This document shows, piece after piece, positions 43,772 to 52,070 of a stretch of DNA of 64,000 nt. The position numbers and the translations under genes were made by a program. The stretch is from positions 36,981 through 100,980 of IMG/VR virus record IMGVR_UViG_3300020711_000298, one strand, 5' to 3'. Below the pieces are notes generated by a model that saw nothing but the letters and a program-made list of their open reading frames with translations, had not been told where the DNA came from and made no database searches. The DNA comes from a virus. Positions within the stretch are counted from its first letter, which is position 1; every line of letters starts with the position of its first letter.

Positions 43772-44235
43772 TCAAACCAAACACATTTAACCAAGATAAA
43801 TCATCTATTACTGTATTTTTAGCAGGCTCCATTGAAATGGGGGCTGCTGAAAATTGGCAGCAAAAACTAGAAAATATTCTTGAAGATATTGAACAAGAAA
43901 TAACATTGTTTAATCCTCGCCGCGATGATTGGGATTCAAGTTGGGTACAAAAACAAACCAATCCTCAATTCAACCATCAAGTAAATTGGGAATTAAACAT
44001 GCTAGATAAATCAGATATTATATTCATGTATTTTTCTCCAGAAACAAAATCTCCTATTTCGTTGCTTGAATTGGGTTTATATGCTCATAACGGTAAAATG
44101 ATAGTGTGTTGTCCTGATGAGTTTTGGAGGAAAGGTAACGTTGATATTGTTTGTACACGATATAACATTCCATTGTTTAACAATTTTGATGAAGCTGTTG
44201 GTGCTCTACTTACTAAAATAAGTTTGGCTTATTAA
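43762..44235 (+). CDS. Nucleoside 2-deoxyribosyltransferase-like protein
   Basis: 157 residues, overlapping the NAMPT-like stop by 10 bases. VFLAGSIEMG, LFNPRRDDWDSSW, 'QVNWELNMLDKSDIIFMYF' and SLLELGLYAH (Glu nucleophile) fit the deoxyribosyltransferase fold. These enzymes cleave or swap N-glycosidic bonds. Overlap with the NAMPT-like gene suggests a shared pathway in NAD+ or nucleotide metabolism. Confidence 0.78.
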   Translation: MQIIKPNTFNQDKSSITVFLAGSIEMGAAENWQQKLENILEDIEQEITLFNPRRDDWDSSWVQKQTNPQFNHQVNWELNMLDKSDIIFMYFSPETKSPISLLELGLYAHNGKMIVCCPDEFWRKGNVDIVCTRYNIPLFNNFDEAVGALLTKISLAY

Positions 44236-44255
44236 AAAATAGATCGTATATTTAC
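44223..44255 (+). promoter_or_regulatory. -33/-7 promoter for paralogous pair
   Basis: TTTGGCT with TTTG at 44223-44226, 20 bases, TATATTTACG from 44247. The -33 box lies inside the last codons of the previous gene. Confidence 0.65.
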
Positions 44256-44278
44256 GGAAATAAAAAAAAAATAAGGTT

Positions 44279-44716
44279 ATGAAAGAACAATTTGTACCAT
44301 ACGAAATAGCCAAAAAATTAGAAGAGAAAGGATTTGATGAAGAATGTTTAGCTGGTTATTATGTGTTTGGTGGTAATAAAGAACAAGGTGGTGATGAACA
44401 AACAGAGCCAGAACTTTTTATGGATGGATATGATATTGATTATAGAGAGGCAGAATTAAATATGCACGCATATTATTATTGTGATGCACCTCTTTGGCAA
44501 CAAGTAGTTGATTGGCTTCGTGAAGAAAAGAATATAAATATAATCATTGATAAAGTAAGCGATTCAGAATATGTTTATCATAATTATTTTCAAGAATTAA
44601 TTACAGGTAAAGGTCGAATAAAATTTGGTGCTGGGCAGGATGAAGATATTGAGATTGAATATACTTACTTTCAAGCAAGACAAGCAGCAATCGAACATGC
44701 ATTAACACTTATTTAA
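44279..44716 (+). CDS. MKEQFVPYEIA-type protein, copy 1
   Basis: 145 residues, acidic. It opens MKEQFVPYEIAKKLEEKGFD, has APLWQQVVDWLREEKNI in the middle and ends ARQAAIEHALTLI. This family is frequent in Bacteroidota phages and prophages; its function is unknown. The next gene is a clear paralogue. Confidence 0.75.
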   Translation: MKEQFVPYEIAKKLEEKGFDEECLAGYYVFGGNKEQGGDEQTEPELFMDGYDIDYREAELNMHAYYYCDAPLWQQVVDWLREEKNINIIIDKVSDSEYVYHNYFQELITGKGRIKFGAGQDEDIEIEYTYFQARQAAIEHALTLI

Positions 44717-44717
44717 T

Positions 44718-44749
44718 ATGAAAGAACAATTTGTACCATACGAAATAGC
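44718..44749 (+). repeat. 32-bp direct repeat at starts of the paralogous pair
   Basis: Bases 44718-44749 are identical to 44279-44310, while the following DNA differs, so identity at the start exceeds that of the rest of the genes. Confidence 0.9.
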
Positions 44750-45116
44750 TATAATCTTAAAAGAAAAAGGTTTTAATGAAGATTGTTTAGGTATATATAT
44801 CGATAAAGAATTAACTATAGGTTTACCGGAAACTACATTAAATGTAATTACTAAATATTATGATATTCTTGAAAAAGAAGAATATTTATTAGCTCCTTTA
44901 TGGCAACAAGTAATTGATTGGTTAAGGGAAAAACATCGTTTTATTATAACCATAGATTTTTTAAACAAACAAGAATCATTACACCCTAACGACCCAGAAT
45001 GGACATCAGAATTATATAATATGGATAACTTTCATCATATCATAGCTGAATACGATAGATACTCATACGAAGACGCAAGACAAGTAACTATTGAACACGC
45101 ACTAACATTAATATAA
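44718..45116 (+). CDS. MKEQFVPYEIA-type protein, copy 2
   Basis: 132 residues with the same opening, APLWQQVIDWLREKHRF and the ending 'ARQVTIEHALTLI'. It lies one base after copy 1. The middle (residues ~20-50) differs strongly, so the copies have diverged except at both ends. Function unknown. Confidence 0.75.
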   Translation: MKEQFVPYEIAIILKEKGFNEDCLGIYIDKELTIGLPETTLNVITKYYDILEKEEYLLAPLWQQVIDWLREKHRFIITIDFLNKQESLHPNDPEWTSELYNMDNFHHIIAEYDRYSYEDARQVTIEHALTLI

Positions 45117-45117
45117 T

Positions 45118-45192
45118 ATGGTAATAAAAATCTTTATAGCAATAATAATAACACTTATACTTTTACCTAATTTTAAAAAAAATGGAAAATAA
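45118..45192 (+). CDS. Possible 24-residue membrane peptide
   Basis: ATG at 45118, 1 base after the previous stop, encodes a short hydrophobic peptide (VIKIFIAIIITLILLPNF) ending KKNGK and overlapping the RNA ligase start. Too short to be certain. Confidence 0.3.
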   Translation: MVIKIFIAIIITLILLPNFKKNGK

Positions 45193-46318
45193 CAATAGCG
45201 TTTGCTTCATAGCAAAAATAAACGAAATAAAAGAAATACCTGGAGCCGACAACATCGAACAGGCAATGGTAGGTAACTGGTCTTGCATCATTAAAAAAGG
45301 AGCTTATGCCGAAGGTGGTTTAGTGGTTTGTGCTACTACAGATGCTGTTATACCTGAAGACTTGGCCGAAAAGATGAACGTAACAAACTACTTACGTAAG
45401 GGTAACCGTGTGCGTACAGTAAAGCTTCGTGGGGTCTATTCCGAGTGTTTGATCATACCACTAATGTTTATTCCTAAAACATTTCAAGGCAAAATAGTAG
45501 AAGGAGCAGATATGATGGAGGTAATGGGAATTACAAAGTTTGAACCCCCAGTAAAGCAAATTCAACTCGCTTCAGGTAAAAAAATACGCTATAGTGAAAA
45601 TCCAAATTTTCATATATACTATAAATTTCCAAATCTTAAAAACGTATCAGGTATGTTTACAGAAGAGGACTCGGTTCAAATCACACGTAAGATACACGGC
45701 ACAAATGCTCGTTATGGTATAGTGAAAAAGAACAAATTATCTTTTTGGGATAAATTCAGAAAGTTCTTTAGGATAGCTAATGAATGGATTGATTACGAGT
45801 TTGTAGTAGGTTCACATAACGTTGAAAAGGGATCCGATTCTCAAGGTTTCTATGATACAAATGTTTGGTATGAAATAGCCAACAAATATAAGATCAAAGA
45901 AAAGCTTTGGGATTATGTAAAAAAGTATATGCCTTTAGAAGAACTAGGTTCTGGTGTTGTGATATATGGTGAAATCTACGGTGCCGGTATTCAAAGGGGT
46001 TATGATTATGGTCTTAAGGATATTCAATTTGCTGGATTTGATGTTATGGAAAATGGGCAATATTTGAGTACGTTTAATACTCTTCTTGTTTTGAAAAGCA
46101 TGATGGATTTACCTCATGTCCCTGTATTATACGATGGTCATTGGTCTCAAGAAATTCAAGATAAACTTACATTCAATAACTTTATTGAAGGTACAAAAGT
46201 ACCACACGAAGGTATTGTTATCAAGCATACTTCAGGTGATCGTTCTAAAGTCGCAAAGGTGATTAACCCCGACTATTTGATTTACGGAGAAAAACACGAT
46301 ATAGGAGATTCACATTAA
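45182..46318 (+). CDS. RNA ligase, Rnl5 / DRB0094 family
   Basis: 378 residues. The N-terminal OB-type domain (1-110) has 'EIPGADNIEQAMVGNWSCII' and 'VRTVKLRGVYSECLIIPL', typical of this family. The nucleotidyltransferase domain has motif I TRKIHGTNARYG (Lys-x-His-Gly), 'YEFVVGSHN', VIYGEIYGAGIQ, and motif IV/V 'HEGIVIKHTSG' with 'SKVAKVIN'. Rnl5 enzymes seal nicks in RNA using ATP. With the kinase and phosphoesterase upstream it could repair tRNAs cut by host anticodon nucleases. Confidence 0.85.
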   Translation: MENNNSVCFIAKINEIKEIPGADNIEQAMVGNWSCIIKKGAYAEGGLVVCATTDAVIPEDLAEKMNVTNYLRKGNRVRTVKLRGVYSECLIIPLMFIPKTFQGKIVEGADMMEVMGITKFEPPVKQIQLASGKKIRYSENPNFHIYYKFPNLKNVSGMFTEEDSVQITRKIHGTNARYGIVKKNKLSFWDKFRKFFRIANEWIDYEFVVGSHNVEKGSDSQGFYDTNVWYEIANKYKIKEKLWDYVKKYMPLEELGSGVVIYGEIYGAGIQRGYDYGLKDIQFAGFDVMENGQYLSTFNTLLVLKSMMDLPHVPVLYDGHWSQEIQDKLTFNNFIEGTKVPHEGIVIKHTSGDRSKVAKVINPDYLIYGEKHDIGDSH

Positions 46319-47269
46319 ATGAAAAAACAAAATATTCCTCCTATAATAAAGGAGATTAAAAATAAAATTTTCCCTCAAATTGATTATAGTTACCAAAAAT
46401 CAATTTCGTATAGTCAATTATCTATGTTTAGAAGTTGCCCACACAAATGGGAACTTCAATATAAAGAAGGACACCATATATCAGAACAATCCATTAATCT
46501 TACTTTTGGAACAGCTCTCCATGAAACTTTACAACATTATTTAACTACATTTTATGAAGTAAGTGGAGCAGCTGCTGACAGAATAGATTTAGAAACATAT
46601 TTTCAAGATAAACTAGGTGAAACTTATAGATTAAATTATAAAGCAAATAAAAACATTCATTTCAGTGACCCAGTAGAATTAAGAGAATTTTATGATGACG
46701 GCTTAGAAATTTTAAATTTTATTAAAAAGAAAAAAGGTGGATATTTTAGTAAAAAAGGATGGCATTTAATAGGGTGTGAAATACCAATTCAATTATCACC
46801 AAATCCATTATTTAAACACGTAATATACAAGGGCTTCTTAGATTTGGTACTATACCATGAGCCCACTAATACTATTAAAATTATCGATATTAAAACATCA
46901 ACTCGCGGGTGGGATGATAAAACTAAAAAAGATGAGGATAAACAATTCCAATTAATATTATATAAACAATTTTTTAGTCAAATATATAATATACCTGTTG
47001 ATAATATTGAGATAGAATTCTTTATAGTTAAACGAAAAGTACCTGAAGTAAGTGATTTTCCTATTAAACGAGTACAAATATTTTCTCCTCCTAGTGGTAA
47101 AATAAAACTAAATAAAGCTAATATAACTGTAAATGAATTTATCGAAGAGGTATTTGATTCAAACGGCAAATACCAAGATAAAAAATATTCACCTAATCCA
47201 TCTGCTCATAATTGTCGTTTTTGTCCTTACAAAGAAAATAAAGAACTTTGTGATAAAGGGTTATTTTAG
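46319..47269 (+). CDS. PD-(D/E)XK nuclease with Fe-S-type cysteines
   Basis: 316 residues. SYSQLSMFRSCPHKWELQY and FGTALHETLQHY open the RecB-like fold; GFLDLVLYHE and IKIIDIKTSTRGW are the Asp and D-x-K catalytic motifs. A C-terminal CRFCPYKENKELC with the early Cys would hold an iron-sulphur cluster, as in AddB/Cas4. Starts immediately after the RNA ligase stop. Likely roles are DNA end processing or recombination. Confidence 0.85.
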   Translation: MKKQNIPPIIKEIKNKIFPQIDYSYQKSISYSQLSMFRSCPHKWELQYKEGHHISEQSINLTFGTALHETLQHYLTTFYEVSGAAADRIDLETYFQDKLGETYRLNYKANKNIHFSDPVELREFYDDGLEILNFIKKKKGGYFSKKGWHLIGCEIPIQLSPNPLFKHVIYKGFLDLVLYHEPTNTIKIIDIKTSTRGWDDKTKKDEDKQFQLILYKQFFSQIYNIPVDNIEIEFFIVKRKVPEVSDFPIKRVQIFSPPSGKIKLNKANITVNEFIEEVFDSNGKYQDKKYSPNPSAHNCRFCPYKENKELCDKGLF

Positions 47270-47279
47270 TATCTTTTTA
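47247..47279 (+). promoter_or_regulatory. Candidate -33/-7 promoter
   Basis: TTTG at 47247-47250, 19 bases, TATCTTT at 47270-47276. The next gene starts at 47312. Confidence 0.4.
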
Positions 47280-47311
47280 TATATTTATATAAGACACTAA
47301 ATAATTAAATT

Positions 47312-47566
47312 ATGATAAAAAATTACATTGATTACCTTAGAGCATTCTTTAGGAATTGGAAAGAAATTAAAGAAAACATTAATCGTATTATAGCGCAAGA
47401 TTTAATTCATCGCAAAGTTGTTTTACATACAGATGATTTGAATGAAACATTTGCACGAATGAAGTATATAATGGATTATAAACCCACTTATAAGCAAAAA
47501 CAATTACCTCTTCCAAATTCTGGAGAATTAATTGATGTAACTAAAATATTTAAAAATCAAAACTAA
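47312..47566 (+). CDS. Hypothetical small protein
   Basis: 84 residues, mostly helical and basic at the start (LRAFFRNWKEIKENINRIIAQ), with a Pro-containing end. No family recognised. It precedes a small DNA-binding protein gene by 12 bases. Confidence 0.55.
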   Translation: MIKNYIDYLRAFFRNWKEIKENINRIIAQDLIHRKVVLHTDDLNETFARMKYIMDYKPTYKQKQLPLPNSGELIDVTKIFKNQN

Positions 47567-47578
47567 ATAAACAACATC

Positions 47579-47782
47579 ATGGAAAAAAAAGAAATGGTAT
47601 TAACATCAGTAAAAATCCCAAGTGATTTATTTGATGATTTTAAAGTAGCATCAGTAAGGTTAAAATTTAGTTTACAAAAACTAGTAGAAAGATCTATGGT
47701 TCTATATTTGGAAAATGAAGAATTTAGAAAACAACTACATAGTTTTAATAGTATAAATTACAAAAGCAAACTTGAAGAATAA
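47579..47782 (+). CDS. Ribbon-helix-helix-like regulator
   Basis: 67 residues. 'VLTSVKIPSDLFDDFKVASV' followed by 'SLQKLVERSMVLYLENE' matches a short beta strand plus two helices, as in CopG/Arc-type regulators. It may regulate promoters in this region. No target site is evident. Confidence 0.6.
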   Translation: MEKKEMVLTSVKIPSDLFDDFKVASVRLKFSLQKLVERSMVLYLENEEFRKQLHSFNSINYKSKLEE

Positions 47783-47783
47783 G

Positions 47784-47815
47784 TTTGGAAATATAAAAGT
47801 TATTAATTAACATTA
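47784..47815 (+). promoter_or_regulatory. Candidate -33/-7 promoter for glycan cluster
   Basis: TTTGG with TTTG at 47784-47787, 20 bases, TAACATT at 47808-47814 (one mismatch). The glycosyltransferase gene starts at 47822. Confidence 0.45.
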
Positions 47816-47821
47816 AGTTAT

Positions 47822-49255
47822 ATGAAACCACAGTTTATGTATTTACCTCCAGAGAAGAGGAAGAAAATTCTCCTAATCACAGACGATATTAGAGTACACT
47901 CAGGTGTAGCAACAGTAGGTAGAGAAATAATTTTACATACTGCTCAACATTTTAATTGGGTTAATATTGGAGGCTCAGTACAGCATCCTGAAGAAGGTAA
48001 ACGTTTAGATTTATCCCAATCAACTAATGAAACAGCAGGATTAACAGATTCATCTGTAACATTATACCCAACAAGCGGGTACGGAAACCCAGATATGTTA
48101 CGTGCTATAATTAATATTGAAAAACCAGATGCTTTAATGTTAATCACCGATCCAAGATATTTTACTTGGGTGTTTCAAATGGAAAATGAAATCCGTAAAA
48201 GTATTCCTATTACTTACTTAAACATATGGGATGATTATCCAGCTCCATTATATAACAGAGCTTTTTATGAATCATGTGATTTATTGATGGGTATAAGTAA
48301 ACAAACAGTCAATATTAATAAATTAGTATTAGGTGATAAAATAAAAAATAAAATTATAACTTATGTTCCTCATGGTTTGAATCATGAAATGATGAAACCT
48401 ATAGATAAAAATGATCCTGAATTAATTAAATTCAAGAAAAATTTATTTGGAAATAAAGAATATGATTTTGTTTTATTCTTTAATTCACGTAATATTAGAC
48501 GTAAACAAATACCTGACACAATGTTGGCTTATAAGTTATTTATAGATCAACTATCTATTGAACAAGCTAAGAAATGTGCTTTTGTATTACATACTGAAAT
48601 AGTAAGTGAACATGGTACTGATTTAGAAGCGGTTAGAGAATTACTTCTAAATGAAGATAAATATAATGTTTATTTCTCAACTGAAAGATATAGCACACAA
48701 CAAATGAATTTTTTATATAATTGTTCTGATGCTCAAATATTATTAACTTCAAATGAAGGATGGGGATTAAGTTTAACTGAAGCTATATTAGCAGGTAAAC
48801 CAATAATAGCTAATGTAACTGGTGGTATGCAAGATCAAATGCGTTTTTCTAAAGACGGTAAATGGATTGATTTTGATGCTGATTTTCCTTCAAATCATAA
48901 TGGTACAATTAAAGAATGTGGAGAATGGGCATTTCCGGTATTTCCATCTAATCGTTCTATTGTAGGTTCACCTATGACTCCTTATATTTGGGATGATAGA
49001 TGTACTGCTGAAGATGCTGCTATTCAAATTATGAATGTTTATCAATTAGATAAAGAAGAAAGAGAACGTAGAGGATTAGCAGGTAGAGAATGGGCTATTG
49101 GAGAAGAAGCAGGATTCACATCTGAAATAATGGGTGAAAGAGTTATAAATTCATTAGATATTTTATTTGATATTTGGGAACCAAGAGAAAAATATGAAAT
49201 AGTAAATGTAAATGAATCAAAAGATAACATTGTAAACCATAAATTAGTATATTAA
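47822..49255 (+). CDS. Glycosyltransferase, GT4 type
   Basis: 477 residues with two Rossmann-like halves. 'KILLITDDIRVHSGVATVGR' is the N-terminal nucleotide-binding start, 'YVPHGLNHEMM' the linker, and 'SNEGWGLSLTEAILAGKPII' contains the C-terminal E-x7-E donor-binding motif. It transfers a sugar from a nucleotide-sugar donor. First gene of a ~9 kb glycan cluster. The acceptor is unknown: phage DNA base, virion protein or host glycan. Confidence 0.82.
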   Translation: MKPQFMYLPPEKRKKILLITDDIRVHSGVATVGREIILHTAQHFNWVNIGGSVQHPEEGKRLDLSQSTNETAGLTDSSVTLYPTSGYGNPDMLRAIINIEKPDALMLITDPRYFTWVFQMENEIRKSIPITYLNIWDDYPAPLYNRAFYESCDLLMGISKQTVNINKLVLGDKIKNKIITYVPHGLNHEMMKPIDKNDPELIKFKKNLFGNKEYDFVLFFNSRNIRRKQIPDTMLAYKLFIDQLSIEQAKKCAFVLHTEIVSEHGTDLEAVRELLLNEDKYNVYFSTERYSTQQMNFLYNCSDAQILLTSNEGWGLSLTEAILAGKPIIANVTGGMQDQMRFSKDGKWIDFDADFPSNHNGTIKECGEWAFPVFPSNRSIVGSPMTPYIWDDRCTAEDAAIQIMNVYQLDKEERERRGLAGREWAIGEEAGFTSEIMGERVINSLDILFDIWEPREKYEIVNVNESKDNIVNHKLVY

Positions 49256-49256
49256 A

Positions 49257-49988
49257 ATGAAATTACTTAATATATTATTGGAAGTTTATAAAGAAGAATA
49301 TGAATTGAATCTTAAAGAGGGTTTAACTAAAACCACAGAAATAGGTCAAGCAGTCAATATTCTAAAAAAACAATTCCCTGATTGGATATTTCAGTATTAT
49401 AAAGGTGATAAGGATTTTACAATAGAAATTTTAAGAATAAAAAATGGTATTAACCTTGATTCTTTTGAAAAATTATTACCTTTATTAAATAATCTAAGTT
49501 ATTTTATTTCTTATATGGAGATATACGGTGATGATAGAGGCCGACGATTTGAAATTAAGGATAAATATGATGAAAAAATAGTTAAAAATAGTTTTCAAAA
49601 TCAAGATATTTATTCCATATATTTAGAATGTGAAGCCAAATTTGATCAAACTGTTAATAAAATACCTGAATTTTTATATCATGTTGCTCCTTTAAAAAAT
49701 TGGGAAAAAATCGAAAAAATAGGTTTGGTACCTAAATCAAGATCTAAAAAAGCTTTTCATCCTTATAGAGTATATTTAGGAAAAGATGAAAAAAATATAT
49801 TATCTTTAGCTCCAAAATTTTATCAAATTACAGGAATAAAAGAATGGGTATTATTAAAAATAGATACAAAATCTATTCCTGGAGATTATTTTAAACTATA
49901 TTATGATCCTAATTTTAAGTATGGGTTTTATACATTAAACAATATTCCATCTTACGCTATAGAAAAAATAAAAAATATTAATATTTAA
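49257..49988 (+). CDS. Possible ADP-ribosyltransferase-fold protein
   Basis: 243 residues. The first ~130 are helical and unrecognised. From residue 139 it reads 'FLYHVAPLKNWEKIEKIGLV' then 'HPYRVYLGKDEKN', and ends with KLYYDPNFKYGFYTLNNIP. A YH.AP..N...I...GL.P opening, an R-x-Y-L strand and a late aromatic loop are seen in ART-superfamily proteins such as DarT and KptA. The catalytic Glu is not obvious. It lies between two glycosyltransferase genes. An alternative is a structural or unknown fold. Confidence 0.4.
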   Translation: MKLLNILLEVYKEEYELNLKEGLTKTTEIGQAVNILKKQFPDWIFQYYKGDKDFTIEILRIKNGINLDSFEKLLPLLNNLSYFISYMEIYGDDRGRRFEIKDKYDEKIVKNSFQNQDIYSIYLECEAKFDQTVNKIPEFLYHVAPLKNWEKIEKIGLVPKSRSKKAFHPYRVYLGKDEKNILSLAPKFYQITGIKEWVLLKIDTKSIPGDYFKLYYDPNFKYGFYTLNNIPSYAIEKIKNINI

Positions 49989-50003
49989 TTAAAAACAAGT
50001 TAT

Positions 50004-51308
50004 ATGAGTAAACCACTACTTATAATTAGCTCCCCATTTGACACATATTCAGGTTATGGAGCCAGATCAAGAGATCTTATCAAAGCTATTATTGAATTAG
50101 ATAAGTATGATGTAAAATTATTATCACAACGTTGGGGAAATACACCTTTTGGATTCTGCAAAGATAATCCTGAATGGTCATTTTTAATGGAATGTATACT
50201 AAACACTCCTCAGCTTCCTAAACAACCCGAATTATGGATGCAAATTACAGTACCAAATGAATTCCAACCTATAGGTAAATTTAATATTGGATGTACTGCA
50301 GGTATTGAAACAACAAATTGCTCTTCAGAATGGATTGAAGGATGTAATAGAATGAATTTAAATTTAGTTTCATCTAATCACTCTAAAAAAGTATTTGAAG
50401 AATCAAAATTTCAAAAATTAAACAAACAAACTAATCAACCTGAAGGGATACTTCAATTAGAAAAACCAATGGAGGTATTATTTGAAGGAGCATTAACTGA
50501 TATTTTTCAAACTATAGAAAAACATCAAATTGAAAATATTAATTTAGATTCTATTAAAGAGGATTTTAATTATCTTTTTGTAGGCCATTGGTTACCAGGT
50601 GATATGGGTGAAGATAGAAAAAATGTTAGTTTATTGATTAAAGCTTTTTATGAAACATTTAAAAATAAAAGCAAAAAACCAGGACTAATTTTAAAAACAT
50701 CTATAGTTGGTTCATCATATATGGATAGAGATGAAATACTTAAACGTATTAAACAAATTAAAAAAACAGTTAATTCTAAAGATTTACCTAATATTTATTT
50801 ATTACAAGGAGAATTATCTGATTCGGAAATAAATGAATTATATAATCATCCCAAAGTAAAAGCAATGGTATGTTTAACTAAAGGTGAAGGTTTTGGTCGT
50901 CCATTGCTTGAATTTAGTTTAATTAAAAAACCTATTATCACTACAAATTGGAGTGGACATATAGATTTTTTAAATAAAGAATTTACACCATTAATTGGAG
51001 GTCAATTAACACCTGTTCATCCAAGTGCTGCTAACCAATTTTTACTTAAAGAAAGCCAATGGTTTTCACCTGATCTTGGTCAAGTAGGATTTTATTTAAG
51101 AGATATGTTTGAAAATTATAAAAACTATCTTACAGGTGCTAAACGTCAAGCATATAAAAGTAAAACTGAATTTAGTTGGGATAAAATGAAAGAAAAAATA
51201 GATTCAATATTTACACAATATGTACCTGAATTCCCTAAAGAAATTAAACTTAAACTACCAGAAATTAAAAAAATATCATTACCTAAAAAAGAAGAAATAA
51301 ATGGATAA
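50004..51308 (+). CDS. Glycosyltransferase, GT4 type
   Basis: 434 residues. LLIISSPFDTYSGYGARSRD opens the N-terminal domain; 'YLFVGHWLPGDMGEDRKNVS' and 'CLTKGEGFGRPLLEFSLIKK' carry the C-terminal donor-binding motif with a conserved Glu. Divergent from the GT4 protein at 47822. The next gene overlaps its end by 8 bases. Confidence 0.8.
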   Translation: MSKPLLIISSPFDTYSGYGARSRDLIKAIIELDKYDVKLLSQRWGNTPFGFCKDNPEWSFLMECILNTPQLPKQPELWMQITVPNEFQPIGKFNIGCTAGIETTNCSSEWIEGCNRMNLNLVSSNHSKKVFEESKFQKLNKQTNQPEGILQLEKPMEVLFEGALTDIFQTIEKHQIENINLDSIKEDFNYLFVGHWLPGDMGEDRKNVSLLIKAFYETFKNKSKKPGLILKTSIVGSSYMDRDEILKRIKQIKKTVNSKDLPNIYLLQGELSDSEINELYNHPKVKAMVCLTKGEGFGRPLLEFSLIKKPIITTNWSGHIDFLNKEFTPLIGGQLTPVHPSAANQFLLKESQWFSPDLGQVGFYLRDMFENYKNYLTGAKRQAYKSKTEFSWDKMKEKIDSIFTQYVPEFPKEIKLKLPEIKKISLPKKEEING

Positions 51309-51756
51309 TTTAATAACTTGCGATAGATGTAAAGGAGATGCTTGCTATGTTCAAGAAGTAAGCCCTGAAGTAAAAACATATTTTTGTTATGGATGTGGTT
51401 TTACAACTAACTCATTAATGAAAGAAGGAGAACAATTCTTTATAGAACAACAAGAAACACTCCCAGAAATATATAAAGTATTATTTCATACTGATGATGA
51501 AGGTAAAATATGGATGCCATCAGCTATAAATCTACCTAAACAAGGTATGGTATTTGCTAATGGTAATGCAGTTGATAATTGGAAATGGTCAGCAGTAAAA
51601 GCAATACCTGTTACTGAAGAAGAAAAAACTAAATATCCTATTCCTGGAAAGAAAAATCAATATTATGAATTTAGGATGGATATGAGTACTATAGCTCATT
51701 TTGATGAAAAGGATTATATGGAAGCGCTTTCATATATAGGTGTTTTACCTGAATAA
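51301..51756 (+). CDS. Zinc-ribbon protein of unknown function
   Basis: 151 residues. CDRCKGDAC and FCYGCGF near the N-terminus form a four-Cys ribbon; the remaining ~110 residues include 'DDEGKIWMPSAINLPKQGMV'. Similar proteins occur in T4-like phages of Bacteroidota as unnamed genes. Its stop lies just before a promoter. Confidence 0.6.
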   Translation: MDNLITCDRCKGDACYVQEVSPEVKTYFCYGCGFTTNSLMKEGEQFFIEQQETLPEIYKVLFHTDDEGKIWMPSAINLPKQGMVFANGNAVDNWKWSAVKAIPVTEEEKTKYPIPGKKNQYYEFRMDMSTIAHFDEKDYMEALSYIGVLPE

Positions 51757-51759
51757 AAG

Positions 51760-51792
51760 TTTGGTTTTTTAAAATACTTTTATTATCTTTAT
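51760..51792 (+). promoter_or_regulatory. -33/-7 promoter for second part of glycan cluster
   Basis: TTTGG with TTTG at 51760-51763, 20 bases, TATCTTTA at 51784-51791. The ATG at 51801 lies 9 bases beyond, so the leader is nearly absent. Confidence 0.65.
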
Positions 51793-51800
51793 AAAAAAAA

Positions 51801-52061
51801 ATGAATAAAGAACAGTATTTAAATTATCTCAAATCACTGAATGGAAATTTTGATATTCATATATTCTATGATTATTATAAAGAACATAATAAGAAAGAAG
51901 AATACAATTTCAGTATAGAAGATTTTAATATATGTTTTAACCAGTTTGCTAGCTTACGTGGAGTTAATAATGCTATAGCTACTGTTAAACAATATTATGA
52001 TATTAAATTTGGGATAATAGAAGTAAAAAATAAAAAAGGAATAATTATTGGTCGTTATTAA
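51801..52061 (+). CDS. Hypothetical small protein
   Basis: 86 residues, charged and Tyr-rich (IFYDYYKEHNKKEEYNFSIED), helical. No family recognised. First gene after the promoter, followed after 9 bases by a glycosyltransferase gene. Confidence 0.55.
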   Translation: MNKEQYLNYLKSLNGNFDIHIFYDYYKEHNKKEEYNFSIEDFNICFNQFASLRGVNNAIATVKQYYDIKFGIIEVKNKKGIIIGRY

Positions 52062-52070
52062 AATATAAAA

